This document shows positions 7,906 to 17,259 of a stretch of 64,000 bases of DNA, piece by piece (position 1 is the first letter of the stretch; the number at the start of each line of letters is the position of its first letter). The notes under the pieces are model-generated. The model saw nothing but the letters and a program-made list of their open reading frames with translations, was not told where the DNA came from and made no database searches. A program made the translations under genes and the position numbers. Source of the DNA: Acetobacteraceae bacterium (GTDB lineage: Bacteria; Pseudomonadota; Alphaproteobacteria; Acetobacterales; Acetobacteraceae); the NCBI GenBank assembly GCA_947371015.1, contig CANBNK010000009.1, positions 1-64,000 on the forward strand, given 5' to 3'.

Positions 7906-8604
7906 TCAGCCCGGCTCGCCCAACCGGTACCCCACCCCAGGCTCGGTCCGCAGCAGCGGCGCCACTGGCCCCAGCTTCTGCCGCAACTGCCCGATATAGA
8001 CCCGCAGGTACTGAGCATCCTCGACATGCGCCGGGCCCCAGACCTCGGACAGCAGTTGCCGATGCGTCAGCACCCGGCCGTCGCCGCGGGCCAGCGCCAC
8101 CAGCAGGTCCCATTCGCGCGGGGTCAGCCGCAGTGGCTCGGCCACGCCGTCCAGCCGCGCCACCCGATACGCCAGGTCGATCTCCAACTGCTCCACCCGC
8201 AGCGTCGTCACCGCCTGCGGCCCGGCCGAGCGGCGCAGCGCGGCGCGGATGCGGGCCAGCAGCTCGCCCAGCGCGAAGGGCTTCTGCACATAGTCGTCGG
8301 CCCCGGCGTCCAGCGCCCGGACCTTCTCGGCCTCCCGGTCGCGGGCCGAGAGCACCAGCACCGGCGCGGCGCAGAAGCCGCGCAGCTTCGGCACCAATTC
8401 CTGTCCATCGGCGTCCGGCAGGCCGAGGTCGAGCAGCACCAGCGCCGGCGACTGTTCGGCGGCCAGCTTCAGCCCCTCCGCCGCGGTCAGCGCCTTCAGC
8501 GGCACGTAGCCCGCCGCATCCAGCGCCAGGCCGAGGAAGCGGTGGATTTGCGGCTCGTCGTCGATGACGAGGATGCGCGGCCCATGGGACCCAGGTTCGG
8601 TCAT
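7906..8604 (-). CDS. kdpE: KdpE response regulator of the potassium two-component system
   Basis: 232 residues of OmpR/PhoB type. The receiver domain (about 10-125) has the acidic pair in VIDDEPQ, the phosphoryl acceptor Asp59 in LVLLDLGLPDADG and the Lys of VQKPF. The winged-helix DNA-binding domain (about 135-230) has LTPREWDLLVALARGDGRVL and the final GVGYRL motif. It starts inside the kdpD stop codon (ATGA overlap at 8601-8604), so sensor and regulator are coupled. It is the last gene of the kdpFABCDE operon and should activate that operon when K+ is limiting. Its stop is 126 bp from the restriction/toxin debris. Confidence 0.95.
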   Translation of the reverse strand: MTEPGSHGPRILVIDDEPQIHRFLGLALDAAGYVPLKALTAAEGLKLAAEQSPALVLLDLGLPDADGQELVPKLRGFCAAPVLVLSARDREAEKVRALDAGADDYVQKPFALGELLARIRAALRRSAGPQAVTTLRVEQLEIDLAYRVARLDGVAEPLRLTPREWDLLVALARGDGRVLTHRQLLSEVWGPAHVEDAQYLRVYIGQLRQKLGPVAPLLRTEPGVGYRLGEPG

Positions 8605-11243
8605 GCCGGGAAGCGCAGCAGCATCCGCGTGCCGCGTCCAGCGGCAACCGGGCTTTCGGCCAGGATGCGCCCGCCCATGGCGCCCACCAGCCCGCGGCAG
8701 ATCGCCAGGCCGAGGCCGCTGCCGGCGGCCACGCGGTCGGTCCGGGTGGCGCGGAAGAAGGGGTCGAAAATGCGCGCCAGGTCGGCCGCGGCGATGCCGG
8801 GCCCGTCATCCTCAACCGCCACCGCCACCTCGGCGCCGTCGCGCCAGGCGCGGATCGCGACCTGTCCCGCAGGGCCGCTGAACTTCAGCGCATTTTCCAG
8901 CAGGTTCGCCAGCACCTGCTCCAGCAAATCGGGGTCCAGCTTCGGCCGTGGCAGCCGCTCCGGCACGTCGCACGCCACGGTACGACCACTGCGCCGCGTG
9001 GCCCGCGCCGCTGCGCTGCCGATCGCCTCGGCCAGGTCCAGCGGCTCGCGGCGCGGGGTGATCTCGCCGGCCTCGATCCGCACCATCTCCAGGATGTTGG
9101 TCAGGAAGCTGCCCATCCGCGTGGCTTCCTCGGTGATCGAGAGCAGCAGCTCGCGCCGCGCCTCGGGCGGGAAGCCATCATGCGCCAGCAGGGTCTCGGC
9201 GGCGCCGCGGATGGTGGTCAGCGGTGTCCGCAAGTCATGCCCGAGCGAGGTCAGCAGCGCATTGCGCAGCGCCTCGGTCTCGCTGCGGGCGGCGGAGCGG
9301 GCGCGGTCCTGCATCAGCTGCACCCGTTCCATGGCCACCGCCGCCTGGTCCAGCAGCGCACCCAGGGTGCGGTCACGCTCGCCCTCCAGCGCTTCGCCGG
9401 GCCGCAGTGCGAGCAGGCCGAGGATGCGTTCCGTGGTGCGGATCGGGCGGAACTGCCAGTCGGCCGAGGGCAGCGTGTCGGTGCCGCGGCCGGTGCTGCG
9501 GCCGTGCTGGAAGGCCCAGCGGGCGGCGGCCATGGCGGCTTCGTCCGGCTCCAACTCCACCGGCATGGCGGCGCGCACCACCAGGTCGGGCACCATCTCC
9601 AGCGTGCCTTCGTCCAGCGGCAGCAGCACGCAGGCCGGGCAACCGGCGACGCGCGCGGCCTCCTGCGCCACCGCCTCCACCAGGTTGCCGAGGTCGCCGG
9701 GCGCCCCCAGCCGGCGGGAGAACTCCACCAGCCGGCGCAGGTTGAACAGCCGCGACCGCGCCGCCTGCACCGAGCGCCCGAGGCCCCCCGTGGTGCCGGC
9801 CAGCAGCAGCGCCACCACGCCGAACACCACCACGCCCACCACATCCTGCGGGCTGGCGATGACCAGCTGATGGCGCGGCGGCAGGAACAGGTAGTTCCAG
9901 CTGACGAAGCAGAGGCCGGCGCCGAGCGCCGCCCGCAGCGGCCCGGCAAGCGCGGCGATCGCCACCACCGCCGCCAGGTACACCATGCCCAGCGCCCCTT
10001 CGGAGACGACGCCGTCAAGCGCCTGGGCCACCGCCGTGGCGGCGCCGACGCAGCCGGGCACCGCGAGCCAGGACAGCAGCTTCGGCAGCCGCGTCGGGGT
10101 GCTGGGTGCCGCGCGGGCCGGGCCAGCCACCGCCGGCACTACATGCAGCGCGAAGGCGCCGGCCTGGCCCAGCAGCGTCGCCGACAGCGTCCGCCCGGTG
10201 AGGCGGCGCCACCAGGGCGGCTGGCCGCGCCCCAGCACCAGATGCGTCGCGTTGCGCGCCTGCGCGGCGGCCAGGATGGCGCGCGGCAGGTCGCTCGCCA
10301 CCACGGTCTCCACCTCGGCGCCCAGGCTTTCCGCCAGGCGCAGCGCGGCGGCGGGATCGGTGCCGGCCGCCGCGCCGGGTACCTCGACATGCACGGCGGC
10401 GAGCGAGCCGCGCAGCATGTCGGCGATGCGCCGGGCGTGCCGCACCACGCCCTCGGCCGTGCCGTCGGCCCCCACCAGCGCCAGCACGCGGTCGCCCGAG
10501 GGCCAGGGCCCGGCGATGGCATTGGCGCGCATGTAGCCGGCGACATCGGCATCCACCCGGTCGGCAGTGCGGCGCAGCGCGAGTTCGCGCAGCGCGGCCA
10601 GGTTGCCCTCGCGGAAGAAGCCACGGGCGGCGCGCTCGGCCTGGTCGGCGCGATAGACGCGGCCCTGGCGCAGCCGGTCCAGCAGCTCGGCGGGGGGGAT
10701 GTCGACCAGCTCCACCGCATCGGCGCCGGCCAACACCTGGTCGGGCACCGTCTCGGCCACGCGCACGCCGGTGATGCGCGCAACCGCTTCGCCCAGGCCC
10801 TCCAGGTGCTGGACGTTCAGCGTGGTCCAGACCTCGATGCCCGCGGCGCGCAGCTCCTCGACATCCTGCCAGCGCTTGGGGTGGCGGCTGCCCGGCGCGT
10901 TGCTGTGCGCCAACTCGTCCAGCAGCAGGATCTGCGGCCGGCGGGCCAGCGCGGCGTCCAGGTCGAACTCCTCCAGCGCCTGGCCCCGATGCGCCAGGCG
11001 TTGCCGCGGCAGCACCTCCAGCGCGCCGACCTGCGCCTGGGTATCGGTGCGGCCATGGGTCTCGATCAGGCCGGCGACCACATCCGTGCCGCCCAGGCTG
11101 CGGCGGCGGGCCTGCACCAGCATCTCATAGGTCTTGCCGACGCCGGGCGCCGCGCCGAGGAAGACCTTCAGCCGCCCGCGCCCCTCCCGCGCCGCCAGGG
11201 CGAGCAGGGCATCGGGGTCGGGGCGGGCGGCGTCGGTCGGCAC
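8601..11243 (-). CDS. kdpD: KdpD osmosensitive K+ sensor histidine kinase
   Basis: 880 residues, normal for the family. The N-terminal KdpD domain has the Walker-A-like motif GAAPGVGKTYEML and the segment LDELAHSNAPGSRHPKRWQD. A universal-stress-like domain follows (about 235-360), then four membrane spans (about 385-490), a GAF-like region and the HisKA dimerisation helix with the phosphorylated His near 669 (SLGHDLRTPLTTIRGAA). The ATPase has the N box (NLLENALKF), G1 (DDGPGIA) and G2 (GSGLGLAI). The start is GTG at 11243 (CAC on the plus strand), 9 bases after the kdpC stop. It senses low K+ or low turgor and controls KdpE. Confidence 0.95.
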   Translation of the reverse strand: MPTDAARPDPDALLALAAREGRGRLKVFLGAAPGVGKTYEMLVQARRRSLGGTDVVAGLIETHGRTDTQAQVGALEVLPRQRLAHRGQALEEFDLDAALARRPQILLLDELAHSNAPGSRHPKRWQDVEELRAAGIEVWTTLNVQHLEGLGEAVARITGVRVAETVPDQVLAGADAVELVDIPPAELLDRLRQGRVYRADQAERAARGFFREGNLAALRELALRRTADRVDADVAGYMRANAIAGPWPSGDRVLALVGADGTAEGVVRHARRIADMLRGSLAAVHVEVPGAAAGTDPAAALRLAESLGAEVETVVASDLPRAILAAAQARNATHLVLGRGQPPWWRRLTGRTLSATLLGQAGAFALHVVPAVAGPARAAPSTPTRLPKLLSWLAVPGCVGAATAVAQALDGVVSEGALGMVYLAAVVAIAALAGPLRAALGAGLCFVSWNYLFLPPRHQLVIASPQDVVGVVVFGVVALLLAGTTGGLGRSVQAARSRLFNLRRLVEFSRRLGAPGDLGNLVEAVAQEAARVAGCPACVLLPLDEGTLEMVPDLVVRAAMPVELEPDEAAMAAARWAFQHGRSTGRGTDTLPSADWQFRPIRTTERILGLLALRPGEALEGERDRTLGALLDQAAVAMERVQLMQDRARSAARSETEALRNALLTSLGHDLRTPLTTIRGAAETLLAHDGFPPEARRELLLSITEEATRMGSFLTNILEMVRIEAGEITPRREPLDLAEAIGSAAARATRRSGRTVACDVPERLPRPKLDPDLLEQVLANLLENALKFSGPAGQVAIRAWRDGAEVAVAVEDDGPGIAAADLARIFDPFFRATRTDRVAAGSGLGLAICRGLVGAMGGRILAESPVAAGRGTRMLLRFPA

Positions 11244-11252
11244 GGCGGCAGT

Positions 11253-11849
11253 CTAGCGCAACGCGTCCAGCGCCAGGTTCAACTTCAGCACGTTGACCCG
11301 TGGTTCGCCGAGCAGGCCGAGTTCGTGGCCTGCGGTATGGCTGGCCAGCAGCGCGGCGACCTGCGCTGCCGGCAGGCTGCGCGCCGCGGCGACGCGGGCC
11401 ACCTGGCGCGCCGCGTTCTCCGGCGAGATGTGCGGGTCCAGCCCCGAGCCGGACGCGGTGACAGCGTCGGCTGGCACCGGCCCCAGGCCCGTGGCGACGC
11501 CCGCCGTGGCGAGACGCTCAACGATGGCGTCGCGCAGCGCCGCGCTGGCCGGCCCCTGCTGCGAGGCTGCGGAGGCGGCGCCGTTGTAGGGCGCGCTGCG
11601 GGTCTTGCCCTCGTTCTCGGGGTCGGCCTCGGTTGTGGCGGAGGGCCGTCCGTGGAAGTAGCGCGGCGTGGTGAAGGACTGGCCCAGCAGGGCCGAGCCG
11701 ACCACCTGGCCGTCGCGTTGCAGCAGGCTGCCATTGGCCTGGCTCGGGAAGGCCAGCTGCGCGATGCCGGTCATCGCCACAGGCAGCGCCAGGCCGGTCA
11801 GCAGGGTCAGCGCGACGAGGATCGCCAGCGCGGGGCGCAGCAGGGTCAT
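11253..11849 (-). CDS. kdpC: KdpC subunit of K+-transporting ATPase
   Basis: 198 residues with one N-terminal membrane span ([20 protein letters not shown]) and the conserved periplasmic body: [28 protein letters not shown], then [20 protein letters not shown] and [19 protein letters not shown]. KdpC stabilises the KdpA-KdpB complex and raises its ATP affinity. The ATG overlaps the kdpB stop (ATGA). The segment [20 protein letters not shown] fits the family's NAAxSGGSNLGP-like region but is degenerate; I see no sign that the protein is broken. Confidence 0.95.
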   Translation of the reverse strand: MTLLRPALAILVALTLLTGLALPVAMTGIAQLAFPSQANGSLLQRDGQVVGSALLGQSFTTPRYFHGRPSATTEADPENEGKTRSAPYNGAASAASQQGPASAALRDAIVERLATAGVATGLGPVPADAVTASGSGLDPHISPENAARQVARVAAARSLPAAQVAALLASHTAGHELGLLGEPRVNVLKLNLALDALR

Positions 11850-13912
11850 GGCACGGCTCCGATGAAGGTCAGGATCAGGTCGATCAGCTTGATGCCGATG
11901 AACGGCGCAACCAGGCCGCCCAGGCCGTAGATCAGCAGGTTCCGGCGCAGCAGCGCGGCGGCGCCGACCGGCGCGTAGCCCACGCCGCGCAACGCCAGCG
12001 GCACCAGCGCCACGATGATCAGCGCGTTGAAGATCACCGCCGCCATGATCGCGCTTTCCGGCGAAGCGAGGCCCATGACGTTCAGCGCCTGCAACTCCGG
12101 ATAGCTGGCGACGAAGATGGCCGGCAGGATGGCGAAGTACTTGGCCACGTCGTTGGCGATGCTGAAGGTGGTCAGCGCGCCGCGGGTGATCAGCAGTTGC
12201 TTGCCGATCTCGACCACCTCGATCAGCTTGGTCGGGTCGCTGTCCAGGTCAACCATGTTGCCGGCCTCGCGCGCGGCCTGGGTGCCGGTCTGCATGGCCA
12301 TGCCGACATCCGCCTGAGCCAGGGCCGGGGCGTCGTTGGTGCCGTCGCCGCACATCGCCACCAGCCGCCCCTCGGCCTGCGCGGCGCGGATGGTGCGCAG
12401 CTTGTCCTCGGGCGTGGCCTCGGCCAGGAAGTCGTCCACGCCGGCCTCGGCGGCGATGGCCGCGGCGGTCAGCCGGTTGTCGCCGGTCACCATGATGGTG
12501 CGGATGCCCATGCGGCGCAGGCTGGCGAAGCGTTCGCGGATGCCCGGCTTGACGATGTCCTTCAGCTCGATCGCACCGAGCAGCACGCCATCCTTCGCCA
12601 CCGCCAGCGGCGTTGAGCCCTGCCGGGCGATGCGCTCCACCGCCTGCGCCAGTTCGGGCGGCAGCGTGGCGCGGTCGGCCTGCACCAGGCTGTCCACCGC
12701 GCCCTTGCGCCAGCGCGCGCCGTCCAGGTCCAACCCGGAGAGCCGGGTCTGCGCGCTGAACGGCACCAGCTGCGCCCCGGCCGGCGGCGCCATGGCGGCG
12801 ATGCCATGGCGGTCCCGCGCAAAGGCCAGGATTGAGCGGCCCTCGGGCGTCTCGTCGCCGAGCGAGGCGAAGACCGCGGCCTCCGCCAGCTGCTGCTGGG
12901 TCACGCCCGGGGCGGCGATGAAGCCGACGCAGGCGCGGTTGCCGAAGGTGATGGTGCCGGTCTTGTCGAGCAGCAGCACGTCCACATCGCCCGCCGCCTC
13001 CACCGCGCGGCCGGAGGTGGCCATGACGTTGAAGCGCACCAGCCGGTCCATGCCGGCGATGCCGATGGCCGAGAGCAGCCCGCCAATGGTTGTCGGGATC
13101 AGCGTGATCAGCAGCGCCGCCAGCACCGGCACGCTGGGCGGCTGGCCGCCCCAGCTGGCCAGCCCGACCAGCGCGACCACAGCGATCAGGAAGATGATCG
13201 TCAGCCCCGCCAGCAGGATGTCGAGCGCGATCTCGTTCGGGGTCTTCTGCCGGGAAGCGCCCTCGACCAGCGCGATCATGCGGTCGAGGAAGGTGCTGCC
13301 GGGCGCCGCGGTGATCCGCACCACCAGCCAGTCGGAGACCACCAGCGTGCCGCCGGTCACCGCGCTGCGGTCGCCGCCGGATTCACGGATGACCGGGGCG
13401 GACTCGCCGGTCACCGCGGCCTCGTTGACGCTGGCGATACCCTCGACCACCTCGCCATCCGAGGGCACCAGGTCGCCGGCCTCGACCAGGACCAGGTCGC
13501 CGACGCGGAGTTCGGCGGCGGCGCAGGGTCCGTACAGCGTGTGGTCGTCGGCGCGCAGCAGCTTCTTGGCCGGGGTCTCGGTGCGGGCGCGGCGGAGCGA
13601 TGCGGCGCGCGCCCGGCCGCGGCCCTCGGCGACGGCCTCGGCGAAGGTGGCGAACAGCACGGTCAGCCACAGCCAGGCGGCGATGGCGGCGGGGAAGCGC
13701 CAGGCGCCGCCCTGCAGCACGGCCTGCAGCGCCAGGGCGGTCACCAGCGCGGCGACCACCTCGGTGCTGAAGATGACCGGGTTCCGCACCAGCGTCAGCG
13801 GGTTCAGCTTGCGCAGCGCGCCGAACAGGGCGGGACGCAGCAAAGCGGGGTCGAACATCGGCGCCACGGGGCGGCGCGTGGTGCCCGGTAGTGGCATGGG
13901 TTGGTCGAGCAT
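11846..13912 (-). CDS. kdpB: KdpB, P-type ATPase catalytic subunit of the K+ pump
   Basis: About 688 residues. The phosphorylation motif [14 protein letters not shown] is at Asp316. Other hallmarks are the TGES motif in the A domain ([19 protein letters not shown]), the nucleotide-domain KGA (WRKGAVDSL), [14 protein letters not shown] and [20 protein letters not shown]. The ATG at 13912 is preferred because GAGGGA lies 8 bases upstream; an ATG at 13918 is too close to that site. KdpB couples ATP hydrolysis to K+ import through KdpA. It sits between kdpA (stop 13924) and kdpC (4-bp overlap). Confidence 0.96.
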   Translation of the reverse strand: MLDQPMPLPGTTRRPVAPMFDPALLRPALFGALRKLNPLTLVRNPVIFSTEVVAALVTALALQAVLQGGAWRFPAAIAAWLWLTVLFATFAEAVAEGRGRARAASLRRARTETPAKKLLRADDHTLYGPCAAAELRVGDLVLVEAGDLVPSDGEVVEGIASVNEAAVTGESAPVIRESGGDRSAVTGGTLVVSDWLVVRITAAPGSTFLDRMIALVEGASRQKTPNEIALDILLAGLTIIFLIAVVALVGLASWGGQPPSVPVLAALLITLIPTTIGGLLSAIGIAGMDRLVRFNVMATSGRAVEAAGDVDVLLLDKTGTITFGNRACVGFIAAPGVTQQQLAEAAVFASLGDETPEGRSILAFARDRHGIAAMAPPAGAQLVPFSAQTRLSGLDLDGARWRKGAVDSLVQADRATLPPELAQAVERIARQGSTPLAVAKDGVLLGAIELKDIVKPGIRERFASLRRMGIRTIMVTGDNRLTAAAIAAEAGVDDFLAEATPEDKLRTIRAAQAEGRLVAMCGDGTNDAPALAQADVGMAMQTGTQAAREAGNMVDLDSDPTKLIEVVEIGKQLLITRGALTTFSIANDVAKYFAILPAIFVASYPELQALNVMGLASPESAIMAAVIFNALIIVALVPLALRGVGYAPVGAAALLRRNLLIYGLGGLVAPFIGIKLIDLILTFIGAVP

Positions 13913-13923
13913 GGGCATGTCCC

Positions 13924-15633
13924 TCAGAAGGTCTTGCCGGCGAGCAGGGTGAAGTGGTCGGCCAGCGGGCCGAGCGCGAGGGCGGGCATGAACTGCAACC
14001 CGCCGAGGATCAGGATGACGCCGGCCAGCAAGCCGGCGAACAGCACGCCATCGGTGGGCAGCGTGCCGGCGCTTTCGGGCAGCTTCGGCTTGGCTGCGAG
14101 CGACCCGGCGATGGCCAGTACCGGCACCACATAGGCGAAGCGGCCGAGCAGCATGGCGATGCCGAGCGTGGTGTTCAGCCAGGGCGTGTCGGCGGTCAGG
14201 CCACCGAAGGCCGAGCCGTTGTTGCCGGCGGCTGAGCTGAACGCGTAGAGCATCTCCGACAGGCCGTGCGGCCCCTGGTTCGCCAGCGAGGCGACCGCGC
14301 GCTCCAGCACCATCGAGACCGCGGTGAAGCCGAGGATCGCCGCCGGCAGCACCAGCACCGCCAGCATCGCCAGCTTGACCTCCCGCGCCTGCACCTTCTT
14401 GCCGAGGAATTCTGGCGTGCGGCCGACCATCAGCCCGGCCAGGAACACCGCCAGCAGCGCGAAGACGAGCATGCCGTAGAGGCCGCTGCCGACACCGCCG
14501 GGCAATACCTCGCCGAGTTGCACCAGGAACAGCGGCACCAGGCCGCCGAGCGGGGTGAAGCTGTCGAACATGGCGTTGACGGCGCCGCAGGAAGCGCCCG
14601 TGGTGGTGGCGGTGAACAGCGCCACCAGCGCCTGGCCGAAGCGCAGGTCCTTGCCTTCCATGTTGCCTTGCGCGGCATCGACGCCCAGCGCCAGGTGCAA
14701 CGGGTTGCCGGCGGCCTCGGCCGCGTAGACCGCCGCCGTGCCGGCCAGCACGAAGCCGAGCATCACCGCCAGCAGCACCCAGCCCTGGCGCCGGTTGCCG
14801 ACCATGGCGCCGAAGGTGAGGCAGAGCGCGAAGGGCACCAGGTTCTGCGCCCAGATCTGCAGCGCGGTGGCCAGGGCGGAAGGCCCCTCGAACGGGTGCA
14901 GCGAGTTGACACCGAAGAAGCCGCCGCCATTGGTGCCCAGGTGCTTGATGGCAACCTGGAACGCCACCGGGCCGAGCGGAATGGTCTGCGCCGCGCCCTC
15001 CAGCGTGGTGGCCTGGGTGAAGCCGGCGAGCGTCTGCGGCATGCCGAGCGCCACGAACACCAGCCCCAGCAGCACCGCCAGCGGCAGCAGCACGTACAGC
15101 GTCATGCGCACCAGGTCGGCCCAGAAGTTGCCCAACTGCCGCAGGTTGCCGGCGGTGAAGGCGCGCGTCACCGCCAGGGCCATGGCCATGCCGGTGGCGG
15201 CCGAGACGAAGTTGTGCACGGTGAAGCCGGCCATCTGGCTGAGATGGCTGGCCGCCACCTCGCCGCTATAGGCCTGCCAGTTGGTGTTGGTGACGAAGCT
15301 GATGGCGGTGTTGAACGCCAGGTACGGCGCCATGCCGGCGAAGCCCTGCGGGTTCAGCGGCAGCATGTCCTGGCAGCGCAGCAGCGCATACAGCAGCGCG
15401 AAGCCGGCGGCGTTGAACGCCAGCATGGCCAGCGCATAGCCACGCCAGCCCTGGCCGCGCGCCGGGTCGATGCCGCCCAGCGCGTAGAGCCCATGTTCGA
15501 CCGGCCCGAGCACGGGATGCAGGAAGCTGCGCTCGCCAGCCGCGATGCGGGCGATGAAGCCGCCCAGCGGGACCGCCGCGGCGATGATGGCGGCGAGAAC
15601 CAGGGAGATGGCGACCCAACCGAGGACGGTCAT
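13924..15633 (-). CDS. kdpA: KdpA, K+-translocating subunit of the Kdp ATPase
   Basis: 569 residues with about ten membrane spans. The four selectivity-filter repeats are visible, e.g. [13 protein letters not shown] (repeat 1), [13 protein letters not shown] (repeat 2), [13 protein letters not shown] (repeat 3) and [12 protein letters not shown] (repeat 4). It is a superfamily-of-K-transporter homologue that gives K+ its path while KdpB hydrolyses ATP. The ATG at 15633 starts 1 base before the end of kdpF's TGA region, so translation is likely coupled. Length and motifs look intact. Confidence 0.96.
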   Translation of the reverse strand: MTVLGWVAISLVLAAIIAAAVPLGGFIARIAAGERSFLHPVLGPVEHGLYALGGIDPARGQGWRGYALAMLAFNAAGFALLYALLRCQDMLPLNPQGFAGMAPYLAFNTAISFVTNTNWQAYSGEVAASHLSQMAGFTVHNFVSAATGMAMALAVTRAFTAGNLRQLGNFWADLVRMTLYVLLPLAVLLGLVFVALGMPQTLAGFTQATTLEGAAQTIPLGPVAFQVAIKHLGTNGGGFFGVNSLHPFEGPSALATALQIWAQNLVPFALCLTFGAMVGNRRQGWVLLAVMLGFVLAGTAAVYAAEAAGNPLHLALGVDAAQGNMEGKDLRFGQALVALFTATTTGASCGAVNAMFDSFTPLGGLVPLFLVQLGEVLPGGVGSGLYGMLVFALLAVFLAGLMVGRTPEFLGKKVQAREVKLAMLAVLVLPAAILGFTAVSMVLERAVASLANQGPHGLSEMLYAFSSAAGNNGSAFGGLTADTPWLNTTLGIAMLLGRFAYVVPVLAIAGSLAAKPKLPESAGTLPTDGVLFAGLLAGVILILGGLQFMPALALGPLADHFTLLAGKTF

Positions 15634-15634
15634 G

Positions 15635-15721
15635 TCACAGCGCCTCCGGCCGCAGCAGCGCGAACAGCAGGTAGCCGAGCAGCGCGAGCGCCACGCCGCC
15701 ACCGAGGATGAGGTCGAGCAT
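15635..15721 (-). CDS. kdpF: KdpF small subunit of the K+-transporting ATPase
   Basis: A 28-residue membrane peptide, [20 protein letters not shown] followed by ALLRPEAL, with the typical KdpF pattern of one span ending in an LxxPExL-like tail. The stop TGA (15635-15637) lies 1 base before the kdpA ATG. KdpF is a lipid-like stabiliser of the KdpABC complex in Escherichia coli. It is usually missed by automatic gene finding because of its size. Confidence 0.88.
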   Translation of the reverse strand: MLDLILGGGVALALLGYLLFALLRPEAL

Positions 15722-15726
15722 GGCGG

Positions 15727-15810
15727 TCACACCCGCTCGCAGGCCAGCACGTAGCCGGCCAGCAATGCGAACAGGCCAAGGCCCAGGGTGAGCATGATGA
15801 GATCGAGCAC
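15727..15810 (-). CDS. 27-residue membrane peptide encoded upstream of kdpF
   Basis: A GTG start at 15810 with GGAGG five bases upstream (minus strand) opens a frame for MLDLIMLTLGLGLFALLAGY followed by VLACERV, ending at TCA 15727-15729 on the plus strand. It is one membrane span with a C-terminal CERV. It lies 5 bp before kdpF, and its first residues (MLDLI) mirror those of KdpF, so it may be an ancient duplicate or a second small subunit. I recall similar short ORFs before kdpF in other alphaproteobacteria but cannot check here. The good ribosome site and tight spacing are the main evidence. Confidence 0.6.
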   Translation of the reverse strand: MLDLIMLTLGLGLFALLAGYVLACERV

Positions 15811-15995
15811 CGAAGCCTCCACGGAAAAGTCCAGGGGGCAGCAGCGGTACTGCGTTCGCGGATAAGCGCGCGATCCGGCGTTGGGGGGCGTGGTGTAAAG
15901 GCGGCGCAAGGATGGGTGTGGGTGGCCGCAGGCCTTGGGCTGGGCGGCGGCAACGGGAACGCGCTGGTTTAGGCAGCTATGACGCGATCCCGACC

Positions 15996-16205
15996 TTCAG
16001 GCGGGGAACCAAGCCCTTGGCGCGCACCACCAGCTGGCCGCCGATGCCCGCTCTATCGCTTCCGGTTCGTGCTCGATCACCCGAAGCAGCGCCCGTGCTG
16101 CCGGGTCTGGCGCGCGGCCGCGCTGGTCGCGGCCCCCCAGGCCGGGGATCACATCACCTGCCTGGGGGGTGAGAACGATCTCGCCTTGCAGCTTCGTGAT
16201 GTCGG
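15996..16205 (-). pseudogene. Fused remnant of a RelE/HigB-like toxin and an XRE antitoxin C-terminus
   Basis: One minus-strand frame reads a segment ending PQAGDVIPGLGG. This is the usual middle of RelE/HigB-type toxins, where it is followed by LRKIR. Here it runs directly into DPAARALLRVIEHEPEAIER, the typical last helix of the partner XRE antitoxins. There is no intact start: a TGA lies just upstream in the frame. The frame ends at TCA 15996-15998. I read it as a toxin-antitoxin pair collapsed by an internal deletion. The rest of the stretch 15811-16263 between the kdp operon and the hydratase gene holds nothing else that I recognise. Confidence 0.45.
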
Positions 16206-16263
16206 CTGCCGGCGCGCTTCATGGCCCGGGGCCTGGATGGGTGGAACCTTGCCGGTTGCGCGT

Positions 16264-17049
16264 TCAGCGCCCGGTGAAGCTCGGCTTGCGCTTTTCGGCG
16301 AAGGCCCGCTGCGCCTCGCGGGTGTCCTCGGAGATGGAGAGCGCCACGGTCTGCGATTGCTCGTAGCGGTAGCCATCGTGCAGCGGCAATTCCTCGGTGA
16401 CGTTGAAGGAACGCTTGGCCGCGCGCACCGCCAGCGGCACCTTGCCGGCGATCTCATGCGCGATGCCCAGCGCGGTCGGCAGCAGCGCATCCGGCGCGAC
16501 GCAGGCGGAGGCGACGTTCATCCGCAGCAGCTCCGGCCCGGTGATGCGGCGCGCGGTGTAGATCATCAGCCGCGCATCGCTCTCGCCGAAGTGGCGGCGC
16601 ACATGCTTGACGCCGCCGGCCAGGCCGACATCCACCTCGGTCATCGACAGGAAGGCGTTCTCGCTGGCGACGATGATGTCGCAGCACAGCGCCAGCACGC
16701 AGCCGGCGCCGATCGCCGCGCCGTTGACGGCGGCGATGACCGGCTTTTCGCATTCCATCACGGCGTCGAAGGCGGCGCGCACCAGGCGGTTGTGGCGCGG
16801 GTAGGCGCCGGGCTGCTCGCCCAGGTTGGGGCGCTCGCGCAGGTCGGCCCCGGCGGAGAAGGCGCGGCCATCGCCGGTCAGCACCACGGCGCGGACCGCG
16901 GCCATGTCGTGCAGGGTATCGAAGATGCGGATGATCTCGTCGCGGAACTGGCGGTTCTGCGCGTTCACCGGCGGGCGGCGGATGGTCACGGTCGCGACAT
17001 GGTCCGCGATCTCGACGGTGAAGGCTTCGAGGTTGGTCCATTCGTCCAT
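16264..17049 (-). CDS. Enoyl-CoA hydratase/isomerase family protein
   Basis: 261 residues of crotonase fold. The oxyanion-hole segments are GRAFSAGADL (near 67) and AVNGAAIGAGCVLALCCDII (near 108). The first catalytic Glu is present in FLSMTEVDVGLAGG. At the position of the second Glu of true hydratases (in KSLAMEM of rat crotonase) my alignment of GESDARLMIY puts Leu. It may therefore be an isomerase, decarboxylase or another crotonase activity rather than a 2-enoyl-CoA hydratase. It stands alone, divergent from the dioxygenase gene across a 210-bp region with a long hairpin and a palindromic repeat. Confidence 0.85.
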   Translation of the reverse strand: MDEWTNLEAFTVEIADHVATVTIRRPPVNAQNRQFRDEIIRIFDTLHDMAAVRAVVLTGDGRAFSAGADLRERPNLGEQPGAYPRHNRLVRAAFDAVMECEKPVIAAVNGAAIGAGCVLALCCDIIVASENAFLSMTEVDVGLAGGVKHVRRHFGESDARLMIYTARRITGPELLRMNVASACVAPDALLPTALGIAHEIAGKVPLAVRAAKRSFNVTEELPLHDGYRYEQSQTVALSISEDTREAQRAFAEKRKPSFTGR

Positions 17050-17104
17050 GGTCAGGCGCCCTTGCTTTGTTGCGGCGGATATTGGCGCCGCCCTGCGCTG
17101 CGCG

Positions 17105-17148
17105 CTAGGGTCTGCCAGGCGCCGATGGAAGCGCCTGGCAGACCCTAG
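17105..17148. repeat. Perfect 18-bp inverted repeat
   Basis: The arms CTAGGGTCTGCCAGGCGC (17105-17122) and its exact complement (17131-17148) flank an 8-base loop, CGATGGAA. The element lies between two divergent genes. It is therefore not a simple 3' terminator; a transcript entering it would form a very stable hairpin. It stands 18 bp from palindromic repeat copy D. Confidence 0.9.
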
Positions 17149-17166
17149 CCCTGCGTTTTGTCGTGC

Positions 17167-17201
17167 GATTCACGTCTTCGGCGATTTCGCCTTCGACGAT
17201 C
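17167..17201. repeat. Palindromic intergenic repeat, copy D (reverse orientation)
   Basis: Read on the minus strand it goes from GATCGTCG through an inner stem GGCGAAATCGCC to GACGTGAATC. It shares the GATCG(G/T)C and CGTGAATC termini with the other copies. It is in the divergent promoter region of the hydratase-like and dioxygenase genes, about 60 bp before the dioxygenase ATG. Confidence 0.7.
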
Positions 17202-17259
17202 ACACTCTAGCCTGCCGGGAAACAGGGGCGGCAAGCCCCAGCGCGGAGGAGCCCAGGCC

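Noticed and set aside
9180-11930. A 916-codon plus-strand frame across kdpD and kdpC
   Set aside because: Gln/His/Arg-rich shadow of kdpD; the minus strand encodes an intact KdpD with all kinase motifs.
13378-13390. GATTCAC-like sequence in kdpB resembling the intergenic repeat end
   Set aside because: It lies within coding sequence and the partner GATCG end and inner stem are absent.
14266-15711. A 481-codon plus-strand frame across kdpA
   Set aside because: Antisense shadow; KdpA filter repeats are clear on the minus strand.
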